Shown: piece by piece, positions 18,834 to 26,799 of the stretch
Position numbering within the stretch: position 1 is the stretch's first letter
Layout of the letters: each line of letters opens with the position of its first letter
Assembly (NCBI GenBank): GCA_963836735.1
Contig: CAWIKP010000010.1
Span: 1-64,000, forward strand
Direction of reading: 5' to 3'
Origin: JACCXG01 sp963836735
Lineage (GTDB): Bacteria; Acidobacteriota; Vicinamibacteria; Vicinamibacterales; 2-12-FULL-66-21
DNA: 64,000 bases
Notes under the pieces: model-generated
Database searches by the model: none
Told to the model about the DNA's origin: nothing
Seen by the model: only the letters and a program-made list of their open reading frames with translations
Translations under genes and position numbers: made by a program

Positions 18834-19184
18834 CTACGGACGCGTCCCGCGAAAGAGCGCGAGCAACTCGGCGAGCTCTTCGCGCGATGCCGGTTCCCAG
18901 CGGCTTCCCAGGTCAGCGGTCACGAAGCGCCGCAGCTCGCGCGCCGGGTGGTCCGCCGCCGCGCGACACAGCGACTCGATCTCCTGTGCGAGCTGCCGTC
19001 GCTCCTCGGGGCTGGCATCCTGGCTGAACGCCGCGGCTGCGCCATGCAGCGAGCCGTGCACTTTCCGGAAGTCCTCGTGGAGATACCCGCGGACGAAAGC
19101 CGTCAACGTCGGGAACGCCTCCCGGCGCAGTGCCAGGGTCGGTCTGGCGGTCGGGTTGCGATGCCGCCGCGGCCGCTTCGTCAT
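18834..19184 (-). CDS. CdiI-like immunity protein
   Basis: A 116-residue helical protein: REAFPTLTAFVRGYLHEDFR, VHGSLHGAAAAFSQDASPEE, RRQLAQEIESLCRAAADHPA, then GSRWEPASREELAELLALF. The FPxLxxFxxGYLHxD opening and DASPEERxxLxxEIExL helix are typical of the contact-dependent inhibition immunity family (CdiI_2 type). Its ATG (19184-19182) overlaps the stop of the RNase A-like gene (ATGA), so the two are translationally coupled. The expected role is cytoplasmic neutralisation of that toxin. The family assignment is from remembered sequence pattern, not a search. Confidence 0.75.
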   Translation of the reverse strand: MTKRPRRHRNPTARPTLALRREAFPTLTAFVRGYLHEDFRKVHGSLHGAAAAFSQDASPEERRQLAQEIESLCRAAADHPARELRRFVTADLGSRWEPASREELAELLALFRGTRP

Positions 19185-19750
19185 CGCCGCGCCTCCGGGT
19201 AGCTCGTGAGCACGAAGAATCCTCGCCGGCCGTCCCAGCGCAGGACGACGACGGCATCCGGGCAGACGACTGGCTGTGAACTTCGGCGTGAGAGGCTGCG
19301 TCCAATCGATTCCTGCGCGTCGCCGCGGTAGTCGAGCGCGAGGTTGGGACGCGAGCCCTTGCGGGCGAGCCACTGGTCGACACGGGCGCGATTGAGGGCG
19401 AGCGCTCGCGCGACGACGCGCTCGGCGGTCCCACGATCCGAATAGGTCGAGGCTGCGCTGATGTTCGACTCGCGCCGCAGCCGCTCCTTGAAATCCGCGT
19501 CGGAGCGGCCGACGTGACGAGCCAGAGTGTGACCGCCGAGCGCTTCGTCGCGCGCGAGATCGTAGCGCGGTGCGCTCTGAGCGGCCGGCGCCTGGCGTGC
19601 CTCGACCGGGGGAGAGGCAGCGGTGTCGGGTCGCGGAGGCGCCGAGGCGGATGGGGCGGGCCGGCACGCGAGGTGGCCGAGCCCAATGGCCAGTGCCAGC
19701 CACAGGGTGGCATGCAGGCCGCGGAGCGTTGAACTGACTCGGCTCCTCAC
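19181..19750 (-). CDS. Exported RNase A-like toxin (CdiA-CT RNase A fold)
   Basis: A 189-residue protein in two parts. From GTG 19750 an N-terminal hydrophobic signal (LWLALAIGLGHLAC) ends in a cysteine that could be lipidated, although the -3 His makes the lipobox poor; a Pro/Ala linker follows. The C-terminal ~120 residues match the bacterial CdiA-CT RNase A domain: YDLARDEALGGHTLARHVGR, ISAASTYSDRGTAERVVARA, IDAWL-like VDQWLARKG and the closing VVLRWDGRRGFFVLTSYPEA. The conserved His in GGHTLARH, the following arginines and the TxY of LTSYPEA correspond to active-site residues known for a Yersinia CDI toxin of this fold. GTG 19750 overlaps the preceding stop (GTGA); the end overlaps the immunity gene (ATGA). 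No CdiA/CdiB scaffold is present. Confidence 0.8.
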   Translation of the reverse strand: MRSRVSSTLRGLHATLWLALAIGLGHLACRPAPSASAPPRPDTAASPPVEARQAPAAQSAPRYDLARDEALGGHTLARHVGRSDADFKERLRRESNISAASTYSDRGTAERVVARALALNRARVDQWLARKGSRPNLALDYRGDAQESIGRSLSRRSSQPVVCPDAVVVLRWDGRRGFFVLTSYPEARR

Positions 19751-19923
19751 CGCGTTCGCCGGAGCACCACACACGCCCACACGCAGAGCGCCGCCGCGGC
19801 GGCCGTGATGAGCAGGTACCCGGGATTAGTCGCGAGGGCCCGCGACTCGTAGAGCATGCGCAGAAGATGCGCGAGCGTCAGCAGGCCGAACAGAATCCCG
19901 GTCGTCACCACGTAAGCTCTCAT
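19747..19923 (-). CDS. Small two-helix membrane protein leading the toxin operon
   Basis: A 58-residue protein with two membrane helices: MRAYVVTTGILFGLLTLAHL, then NPGYLLITAAAAALCVWACV, ending VLRRTR. ATG 19923 has a good ribosome binding site (CAGGAGCAGG). Its stop overlaps the toxin start (GTGA), so it is the first gene of a three-gene translationally coupled operon. The function is unknown; a role in secretion or protection of the producer is possible but unsupported. Confidence 0.65.
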   Translation of the reverse strand: MRAYVVTTGILFGLLTLAHLLRMLYESRALATNPGYLLITAAAAALCVWACVVLRRTR

Positions 19924-20184
19924 CCTGCTCCTGCGCGAATCGCTTGCGCATTGTCTCTCAGGTGGGACACGTTCGGGCGCAACCATTCCTCAGGCGCGAA
20001 TTCGTGAGCAGCGTCAGCTGACCCGACCGACTCTGAAGATGTGAGCACGGTAACCGAACATCCTTCCGGCCGGGCCTGCCAGCATTCGCCCTGGCAGCAG
20101 GCAACCGCCGGTCCGGCCAGAACCACTTGAAAAAGAAATGTGACTCTGGCGTGCCGATAGGTGTAGGGTCGGGCCCCGCGGGAC

Positions 20185-21520
20185 GTGAAGCAGCTTCCAC
20201 ATTCACTACGGCCGCCACTGCAACTGAGGAGTGCTGCAAAGCACGGCCACAGCGGGAACCACCGTGTCCTGCCTCCGCGTGAGACTTGCCGTCGGGCTCG
20301 TCTCGTGATGAAAACAATCGGTGTGACCCGCCTGGCCGATGTCACCGGGCTCGACCACGTGGGCATTCCCGTCTGGGCGGCGGTTCGACCGATTCCGGAC
20401 GACTCGGCGATCTCCGTTCAGAATGGCAAAGGGCCGACGCGGATGCAGGCCAGGGCTGGCGCCATGATGGAGGCGATCGAGCACTACTGTTGCGAGCGGC
20501 CGCCTCACGAATTCGCGCTCGCCTCTCATAGAGCACTACGTCGCAGGGCCACTGCCGTCGACCCGCGGAGCCTGGTTCTCGATCCCCGCGCCGGATACGC
20601 AGACACCTTGCCTCTCCGAGTGGCTCCGTGGGACCGACCTGCAATCTGGCGCGCCAGTCTGGGTGCCCGCGTGCGCGGTGTTGAAGCCGCGTCATGGCGA
20701 TCGCGGTCCGCAGGTCTTTCGCGGGAGTACCAATGGGCTGGCCTCCGGGAACACCATCGAAGAGGCCGTCTGTCACGGCCTGGCAGAGGTGATCGAGCGG
20801 GATGCGTGGACGCTGGCGATAGTCCGCGGAATGCTGGTTCCGCGCGTCCGTGCCATCGCGAGTGCGGTCAGAACAGCGGCGACCTGTCAGGTGTCAGAAG
20901 TGGAGAATGCAACTCCCGACGGGCTCCTGTTCCCGATCATCGATCCAGCCACGCTTCCCGGCGTGCCGTTCCAGCTCGCGTCGAAGTTCGCGCAAGCGGG
21001 CATCCGTCTGGTGATCCGGGAAATCACGAGCGACATCGGGGTGCCGGCGTTTGCGGCCGCCGGTTGGGAACCGTCTGGCGCCGGACCAGTGCATTTTCAC
21101 ACTGGCTTTGGTGCGCATCCGGACGCGCGCGTTGCGGTGACGAGGGCCCTTACCGAGCTGGCTCAGAGCCGGTTGACCGATCTTTCAGGGCGTGCGCGAA
21201 GACATCGACAAGATCGCCCGGCTGGATGGCGAGGTCGACAGGCCGGCGCAGAGCCTGTGGCTCACGAATGGCCCGCTGAAGTCCTTCGCCGCCGTTGAGA
21301 CCTACCGGAGCCACGACATCCTGGCGGACATCCGTTTCATGGCGCTCCGGCTCAAATCGGCCGGCCTGGAGCAGGTGATCGCCGTGGATCTGACGCGCTC
21401 CGAAGTAGGTCTGCCTGTCGTGAAGGTCATCGTGCCGGGGCTCGAGCACTGGGCTGCCAGGCACTTCGATCCCGACCTCGATCCTCCTCGGTCGCGCGGG
21501 CACACCGGTACCTCGAATGA
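20185..21520 (+). CDS. YcaO cyclodehydratase/thioamidation enzyme, three frameshifts
   Basis: An about 445-residue YcaO-domain protein. The start region reads GNHRVLPPRETCRRA and GVTRLADVTGLDHVGIPVWA, as in TfuA-associated YcaOs. ATP/Mg-binding motifs are visible: ARAGAMMEAIEHYCCE, and after a shift near 20645, GSTNGLASGNTIEEAVCHGL with AEVIERDAWTLAI. The C-terminal part (LPVVKVIVPGLEHW) follows a shift near 21195. A last shift near 21490 brings the frame to SSSVARAHRYLE and a TGA overlapping the next ATG (ATGA at 21517-21520). YcaO enzymes phosphorylate backbone amides to form azolines, macroamidines or, with TfuA, thioamides. GTG 20185 is preferred over ATG 20308 because homologous sequence extends upstream of that ATG. 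Confidence 0.85.
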
Positions 21521-22276
21521 AGGGCACGCTCGTGTTCGTGGGGCCGAGTGTGCCCTTGTCGAGGGCACAGGCTGTCCTGCCCGAGGCGAGCTACAGGCCC
21601 CCAATCCGTCGGGGCGACCTGACCGCCGCGCTGAAGGATCGGCCGGCGATCGTCGGGATCATCGATGGCCAGTTCCTGCAAAGCCTCGCGGTTTCTCCGC
21701 TGGAGATCTTCGCGGCCATCCGGGCAGGCACGACCGTTCTGGGCGCGGCGAGCATGGGCGCCCTCCGCGCGGTCGAGATGTCTCCTTACGGAATGATCGG
21801 AGTGGGCACGATCTTCCGGTGGTTCCGCGATGGGAGGCTGGTTGCCGAGGATGAACTGGCTGTGGCGTACGATCGCCGACACCGGGGCGGCATTGTCCGA
21901 TGCGCTCGTGAACATGCGCTACGCCTTCTCGCGAGCGGTTGCGGAGGGCGTGATCCAGCCGCGAGACGCGCCGCGTCCTGATCCGGGTCGCGAAGAGCCG
22001 TCTATTTTCCCGAACGGACATACCATGGAACGATCCGCCTGGCCGAGAAACCTGGTGCCTGCCGGCGAGCTGAATCGGCTGCGGCTCTGGCTGCAGCACC
22101 GCTGCCCGGACCTCAAGGCCGACGATGCCCTCCGGTTGTTGCGCGCGGCCAACCGGTTGTCGAAGGGTTGGCGAGCGAACGCCGTGAGCGAGCCACGCGA
22201 ACGGAGTGGGGCCGAAGGGGCCCCCGCCCTCGACAATAGCTCGGGCGCCCTGAGCGATGCCGAAGGGCGCGAGTGA
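21517..22276 (+). CDS. TfuA-like protein, frameshifted
   Basis: The N-terminus is a textbook TfuA domain: LVFVGPSVPLSRAQAVLPEA, YRPPIRRGDLTAAL, VGIIDGQFLQSLAVSPLEI, VLGAASMGALRAVEM, YGMIGVGTIFRWFRDG. After a shift near 21870 it continues DTGAALSDALVNMRYAFSRA. Around 21965-22040 another frame gives ARRVLIRVAKSRLFSRTD, and the last block returns as LNRLRLWLQHRCPDLKADDA. The ~250-residue product is thus complete apart from about three indels. TfuA partners YcaO in trifolitoxin biosynthesis and in thioamide formation, where it is thought to deliver sulfide. Coupling to the YcaO gene by ATGA supports a joint function. Confidence 0.85.
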
Positions 22277-22310
22277 GCGTGTCGGAAGAGAACGTCAGGA
22301 GGTGATCGAG

Positions 22311-22526
22311 ATGAACCCGGTAGTCGAGCAAATCATCGGCAAGCTGATAATCGATCCGGCGTTTCGGCAGATGTTCAAGACCGATCGCCAGGGCACGCTG
22401 GCTCGGTACCAGCTGACGCCGGTCGAACGCAGCGGCCTGATGCAGTTCGACGTGCAGGCGATAGAAGTGGCGGTCCGTAACCTTCAGATGAGCCGATCCA
22501 TCCCCACGGACAGCATGTTCTGGTGA
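22311..22526 (+). CDS. Putative RiPP precursor peptide (Franean1_4349-like)
   Basis: A 71-residue peptide. The leader-like part has VVEQIIGKLIIDPAFRQMFK, then RQGTLARYQLTPVERSGLM, closely following the pattern of the Franean1_4349-type precursor family (LLxDPxFRxxFxxDPxxxLxxYxLTxxE). The C-terminal candidate core after the last leader helix is MSRSIPTDSMFW: Ser/Thr-rich, no Cys, ending in Phe-Trp. A perfect AGGAGGTG at 22297-22304 is six bases from ATG 22311, the best ribosome binding site in the cluster, as expected for an abundant substrate. It lies between TfuA and the radical SAM gene. That it is the YcaO/TfuA substrate is inference from position and family. Confidence 0.75.
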   Translation: MNPVVEQIIGKLIIDPAFRQMFKTDRQGTLARYQLTPVERSGLMQFDVQAIEVAVRNLQMSRSIPTDSMFW

Positions 22527-22584
22527 TGGGGCGCCAATAGTCGAGCCGCGTCACGTTCTGGCCGGGGCCGTCGTATTGCCTCAT

Positions 22585-23913
22585 ATGCCCGAAGTGTCGA
22601 ACCCGCCCGGTCCGGAGGAGACCGCGGTCGGGAGCTATTTCGTCGCCAACTATCCGCCGTTCTCGGTGTGGAGCCGAACGGCCCTGGACGAGGCGACCTC
22701 CGCGCTGGAGGCGCCGCCCGCTGACGTTCCGCTCGGCCTGTACCTCCACATCCCGTTCTGCCGGAAGCGCTGTCATTTCTGTTATTTCCGGGTCTATACC
22801 GACAAGAACGCCCGCCAGGTCGAGGAATACCTCAATCTGCTGACGACCGAGTGGGATCGGTACCTCGACCGGCCGGCCATTGCCGGACGGCCGCTGCACT
22901 TCGTGTATTTCGGCGGCGGCACCCCCTCGTTTCTGTCGACCCGGCAGCTGCAACGGCTGGTCGGCGGATTGACCGCCCGAACCGACTGGAGCCAGGCCAG
23001 GGAAGTCACGTTCGAGTGCGAGCCAGGGACGCTCAGCGAGTCGAAGCTCGCGGCCATCCGCGATTTCGGGACCACGCGTCTCAGCCTCGGTGTCGAGAAC
23101 TTCGACGATCGCATTCTCGAGCTGAATGGGCGCGCGCACCGATCGCCGGAAATCTACACGGTCTTCGAGCAGGCACGCGTGCTCGGCTTTCCGCAGATCA
23201 ACATCGATCTGATCGCGGGGATGGTCGGGGAGAGCGATGCCAACTGGCATGCGTGCATCGATCGCACGCTGGAGCTCTCGCCCGACAGCGTGACCATCTA
23301 CCAGATGGAGCTCCCTTACAACACCACGATCAGCGGCAACCTGCTCAAGGGCTCCGGCGATCTCGGCGGTCCGATCGCGGACTGGCGACAGAAGCGGCGG
23401 TGGGTGACGGAGGCCTTCGAGGCGCTCGAGTCGGCCGGCTACCATGTCGGTAGTGCCTACACCGCGGTGAAGGATCCGTCGGTGGCGACCTTCCTCTATC
23501 GGGACCGCCTGTGGGAGGGTGCGGATCTGGTGGGCCTGGGCGTAGCGTCGTTCGGGCACGTCAACGGCGTCCACTTGCAGAACCTGGACACATGGGAGAA
23601 GTACTCAGCTGCGCTGGAAGCCGGCGACCTGCCACTTGGGCGCGCTTACCGTCCCACGATCGACGAACGGCTGATTCGGGAGTTCATCCTGCAATTGAAG
23701 CGCGGCTCGGTCCGGCCCCGATACTTTCACGAGAAATACGGGATCGATCCACTGGATCGTTTCAGCGCGCAGCTCGAATCCCTGCAATCCGACGGCTTTC
23801 TCGCCGAGCTGACGTCAGAACGAATTGCGCTCACGCGCCCCGGGCTGCTGCGGGTCGACTCGCTGCTGCCCCGCTTCTTCCTGCCAGAGCACTCCGGTAT
23901 CCGCTACACGTAA
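22585..23913 (+). CDS. HemN/HemW-like radical SAM enzyme
   Basis: An intact 442-residue protein with the CX3CX2C iron-sulfur motif in LGLYLHIPFCRKRCHFCYFR (the HIPF context is specific to the HemN superfamily). It continues FVYFGGGTPSFLSTRQL, TFECEPGTLSESKLAAIRDF, RLSLGVENFDDRILELNGR and INIDLIAGMVGE. The GGGTPS, E-P-x-T and SxGxQ/E blocks bind SAM. HemN-like proteins inside RiPP clusters can be class C methyltransferases that methylate azoles, rather than haem enzymes. The C-terminal HemN-type domain (ERLIREFILQLKRG) is present. ATG 22585 is chosen; an upstream TTG 22576 is possible. It is an alternative HemW homologue if the cluster reading is wrong. Confidence 0.88.
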   Translation: MPEVSNPPGPEETAVGSYFVANYPPFSVWSRTALDEATSALEAPPADVPLGLYLHIPFCRKRCHFCYFRVYTDKNARQVEEYLNLLTTEWDRYLDRPAIAGRPLHFVYFGGGTPSFLSTRQLQRLVGGLTARTDWSQAREVTFECEPGTLSESKLAAIRDFGTTRLSLGVENFDDRILELNGRAHRSPEIYTVFEQARVLGFPQINIDLIAGMVGESDANWHACIDRTLELSPDSVTIYQMELPYNTTISGNLLKGSGDLGGPIADWRQKRRWVTEAFEALESAGYHVGSAYTAVKDPSVATFLYRDRLWEGADLVGLGVASFGHVNGVHLQNLDTWEKYSAALEAGDLPLGRAYRPTIDERLIREFILQLKRGSVRPRYFHEKYGIDPLDRFSAQLESLQSDGFLAELTSERIALTRPGLLRVDSLLPRFFLPEHSGIRYT

Positions 23914-23920
23914 AGACTTC

Positions 23921-25240
23921 ATGACCACACCTTCGACTGATTACGATGTCGTCGTCATCGGCGGCGGTCCGGCAGGGTCGACCGTCTCGACGCTGATTGC
24001 CGACCGCGGCTTTTCGACGGGACTCTTCGAGCGGGAGCGTTTTCCGAGATTCCATATCGGCGAGTCGCTGATTCCCGAGACCTACTGGGTGCTGAAGCGC
24101 ATCGGGATGCTCGAGAAGATGCAGCGCAGCCACTTCGTGAAGAAATACAGCGTGCAGTTCGTAAACGCGAACGGCAGGCTGTCGGCGCCGTTCTATTTCT
24201 GGGACAACAAGCCTCACGAGTGCTCGCAGACGTGGCAGGTCGTGCGCAGCGAGTTCGACCAGATGCTGCTGGAGAACGCGCGCGAACACGGGGTCAACGC
24301 CTACGAGGGCGTCCACGTGCTCGAGGTGCTCTTCGACGGCGAGCGCGCGGTCGGCGTGCGGATCAAGGATGCCGACGGCACGCACCGCGAGATCCGGGCG
24401 AAGGTCGTGGTCGACGCCAGCGGCCAGGCCGCACTCCTGCAGAACCGGTTCAAGCTCCGGATCTGGGACCCGGTTCTCAACAAGGGGGCGATCTGGACCT
24501 ACTGGGAAGGGGCCTACCGCGACACCGGCCGAGACGAAGGCGCGACGATGGTGCTGCAGACGCCGGATCGGCAGGGCTGGTTCTGGTATATCCCGCAGCA
24601 CGACAACGTCGTCAGCGTCGGCGTGGTGGCGCCGTTCGACTACCTGTTCAAGGGGCGCCAGAATCACGAACAGACCTACAACGAAGAGGTCGAGCGGACT
24701 CCGGCGGTGAAGCAGCGGATCGACAAAGCGAAGCGGGTGACGGGCTACTTCCTCACGCGGGACTATTCGTATCGCTCAACCAGAGTGGCCGGCGATGGCT
24801 GGGTGCTGGTCGGCGATGCCTTCGGATTCCTCGATCCGCTCTATTCGTCCGGCGTGCTCCTCGCGCTCAAATCCGGTGAACTGGCCGCCGACGCGATCGT
24901 CGACGGCCTGCAGAAGGGAGACACGAGTGCAGCGCAGCTCGGCGCATGGGGGGCCGGCTTCAACGAAGGTGTCGATCGGATGCGGCGGCTGGTGTGTGAG
25001 TACTACGCCGGTTTCAGCTTCGGCAAGTTCGTGCGCGCCTATCCCGAACTGCAGGGAACGGTCACCGATCTTCTGATCGGTGACCTGTTCACCGATCGCG
25101 TCGACAAGGTCTGGGGACCCATGGAGTCTCTGTACCGGTCCGAGAAGCACGAGATCCCGAGCTGGAACGCCGGGGCGACTGCCGACGCGACCCCGGAGAA
25201 GGCCAACGAGCTCGTCCTGCCAGACGGACCCCGGCGCTAA
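23921..25240 (+). CDS. Flavin-dependent halogenase-like FAD oxidoreductase
   Basis: An intact 439-residue protein. It opens YDVVVIGGGPAGSTVSTLIA (GxGxxG FAD site), followed by RFHIGESLIPETYWVLKRIG. HFVKKYSVQFVNANG contains a lysine placed where the catalytic Lys of tryptophan halogenases sits. GWFWYIPQHD matches the WxWxIP motif of flavin-dependent halogenases. GWVLVGDAFGFLDPLYSSGV is the second FAD motif. Length and motifs fit the halogenase or geranylgeranyl-reductase-like branch of this superfamily; without comparison I cannot exclude a non-halogenating monooxygenase. The gene follows the radical SAM gene by seven bases and precedes a thioesterase by four, so it belongs to the same operon. 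Confidence 0.85.
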   Translation: MTTPSTDYDVVVIGGGPAGSTVSTLIADRGFSTGLFERERFPRFHIGESLIPETYWVLKRIGMLEKMQRSHFVKKYSVQFVNANGRLSAPFYFWDNKPHECSQTWQVVRSEFDQMLLENAREHGVNAYEGVHVLEVLFDGERAVGVRIKDADGTHREIRAKVVVDASGQAALLQNRFKLRIWDPVLNKGAIWTYWEGAYRDTGRDEGATMVLQTPDRQGWFWYIPQHDNVVSVGVVAPFDYLFKGRQNHEQTYNEEVERTPAVKQRIDKAKRVTGYFLTRDYSYRSTRVAGDGWVLVGDAFGFLDPLYSSGVLLALKSGELAADAIVDGLQKGDTSAAQLGAWGAGFNEGVDRMRRLVCEYYAGFSFGKFVRAYPELQGTVTDLLIGDLFTDRVDKVWGPMESLYRSEKHEIPSWNAGATADATPEKANELVLPDGPRR

Positions 25241-25244
25241 GCCA

Positions 25245-25701
25245 ATGGACGGTCCATTCCGTTACGCCCGGCGGGTCCAGTTCGCTGAAACCGACCTCGC
25301 GGGGATCGTCCATTTTTCGTGGATGTTCCGGTACATGGAAGAGGCCGAGCACGCGGCGTGGCGCGCGGCGGGCCTGTCGATAGCCGACCCGGCCAGCGAC
25401 CTCGGCTGGCCGAGAGTGCGTCGCCTCGTTCGACTTCCGGCATCCACTGCGCTTCGAGGACGAGCTCGAGGTGAGCGTGCGCCTGGCCGAGGTCGGCACC
25501 CGCAGCCTGCTGTACGAGCACACGATCAGGAAAGGAGATCTGCTGATCGGCACCGGCCACATCAAGACCGTGTGTGTGCTGGCGGGAGCAGACGGCTCGA
25601 TGCGGGCGATCGCGATCCCTGCCGAGATCCTGCGCAAGCTTCGGACGGTCCTGACCGTGGCCCCTGCAGTTTCCTCACCGGCGCCGGACCTTTCGATTTA
25701 G
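25245..25701 (+). CDS. Hotdog-fold acyl-CoA thioesterase (YbgC/4HBT-like), frameshifted
   Basis: The product is about 150 residues. The first part, RYARRVQFAETDLAGIVHFS and WMFRYMEEAEHAAWRAAGL, carries the catalytic Asp of the 4-hydroxybenzoyl-CoA thioesterase family in ETDLAGIVHF. A shift near 25420 leads to FRHPLRFEDELEVSVRLAEV and SLLYEHTIRKGDLLIGTGHI, the central beta-sheet. ATG 25245 follows the oxidoreductase stop by four bases. Thioesterases of this type hydrolyse acyl-CoA or acyl-carrier thioesters; its presence in a RiPP-like operon suggests an acyl group is handled, or that the operon makes something other than a simple peptide. Confidence 0.85.
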
Positions 25702-25905
25702 CGTCGAGCTCCGGCCCGCCCGGACCCACCCCATCACGTATGCCTTTCGCGCGCGCGCACGTAGGCGTGCTGTACAGCCTGCTGCGCATCGCGGTCCCGA
25801 AAATCGATCGCTTCTCAGCGTGACCGGCGCTCTTCAGCGGCGACTATCTTGCACCAGTCTCTCGTTCCGGGGCCTCAGGGAGAGGCCCGGCAAAAAGGAG
25901 ACACC

Positions 25906-26505
25906 ATGGCTGATGCGGGCACGATGCACGATGCCTTCGTTGAAGAACTGCGGGATACCTATGATGCGGAGAAACAACTGATCAAGGCGCTGCCGAAGTT
26001 GGCAAAAACCGCGAGCTCGGCCGAACTGCGGGCAGCTTTTGAATCGCACCTCGAAGAGACGCGTGGACACGTCGATCGCCTGGAACGCGTATTCGAAAGT
26101 CTGGAAGAGAAGGTTCGGGGCAAGCACTGCGACGGAATCGCCGGCATCATCGAAGAAGGCAAGTCGATCATGGAAGAGGACTTCGAAGATGCGGCGATGG
26201 ACGCGTGTCTGATCGCGGCGGGCCAGCGAGCCGAGCACTATGAGATGGCGGCCTACGGCACGCTCGTCGCCTGGGCTCGTGCGATGGGGCACAACGAAGC
26301 GGCCGATCTGCTGCAGGAGACCCTGGACGAAGAAAAAGCTGCCGACGAAAAGTTGACGACCCTCGCGGAGAGCGGGATCAACCAGGAAGCCGCCGAGCGC
26401 GCCCATCCGTCAGAGGATGAGGAAGAAGAGGACGAGCGGCCGGCGCGCAGCGGCCGCGGCGGGTCGGCCACGGCGGTGGCCGGCGGCCTGCCCGGCGCTG
26501 ATTAG
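25906..26505 (+). CDS. DUF892 (YciF-type) ferritin-like protein
   Basis: A 199-residue protein with the DUF892 four-helix pattern: MHDAFVEELRDTYDAEKQLI, KALPKLAKTASSAELRAAFE, HLEETRGHVDRLERVFESLE, then GQRAEHYEMAAYGTLVAWAR and LLQETLDEEKAADEKLTTLA. The paired EExxxx and ExxH carboxylate/His motifs suggest a di-metal site as in YciE/YciF, proteins linked to stress responses. The C-terminal 30 residues are an acidic, low-complexity tail (EDEEEEDERPARSGRGG). AAGGAG lies eight bases before ATG 25906. It is a single-gene unit. Confidence 0.9.
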   Translation: MADAGTMHDAFVEELRDTYDAEKQLIKALPKLAKTASSAELRAAFESHLEETRGHVDRLERVFESLEEKVRGKHCDGIAGIIEEGKSIMEEDFEDAAMDACLIAAGQRAEHYEMAAYGTLVAWARAMGHNEAADLLQETLDEEKAADEKLTTLAESGINQEAAERAHPSEDEEEEDERPARSGRGGSATAVAGGLPGAD

Positions 26506-26799
26506 TCCGCATCTCTTCAACCCCACCACCGCGGCCGCGGTCGGCCGGCGCGTTCGAGCCGGTCGACACGGCCGCGCTGGTGCGGCTCCTCGACGAGGCC
26601 GGCATCCGCGAGGCGCTCGTCCTCTCGCTCGCTCACGAAGTGACCCGCCGTCTGGAACGTCCTTTGCCTTACCTCGAACGAACTAGAGGCCACGAGCGCA
26701 AATTGCACCCATCCACTGGGGGCTGCCAACGATAGACAGCTGTTCCCGTGACATCTCGTGGGGGTGCCGCTCGCGGCAAAGCCAGGACAGGAGCGGGTC

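Noticed and set aside
22585..23913. Annotation as housekeeping HemW/HemN
   Set aside because: The gene lies inside a tight cluster with YcaO, TfuA and a precursor-like peptide; a maturase role is more economical, although HemW cannot be excluded by motif alone.
26551..26640. VDTAALVRLLDEAGIREALVLSLAH-like translation, resembling the start of an amidohydrolase
   Set aside because: Only about 30 codons match, there is no start or metal-binding His pair, and the frame ends soon after; at most a relic, too short to annotate.
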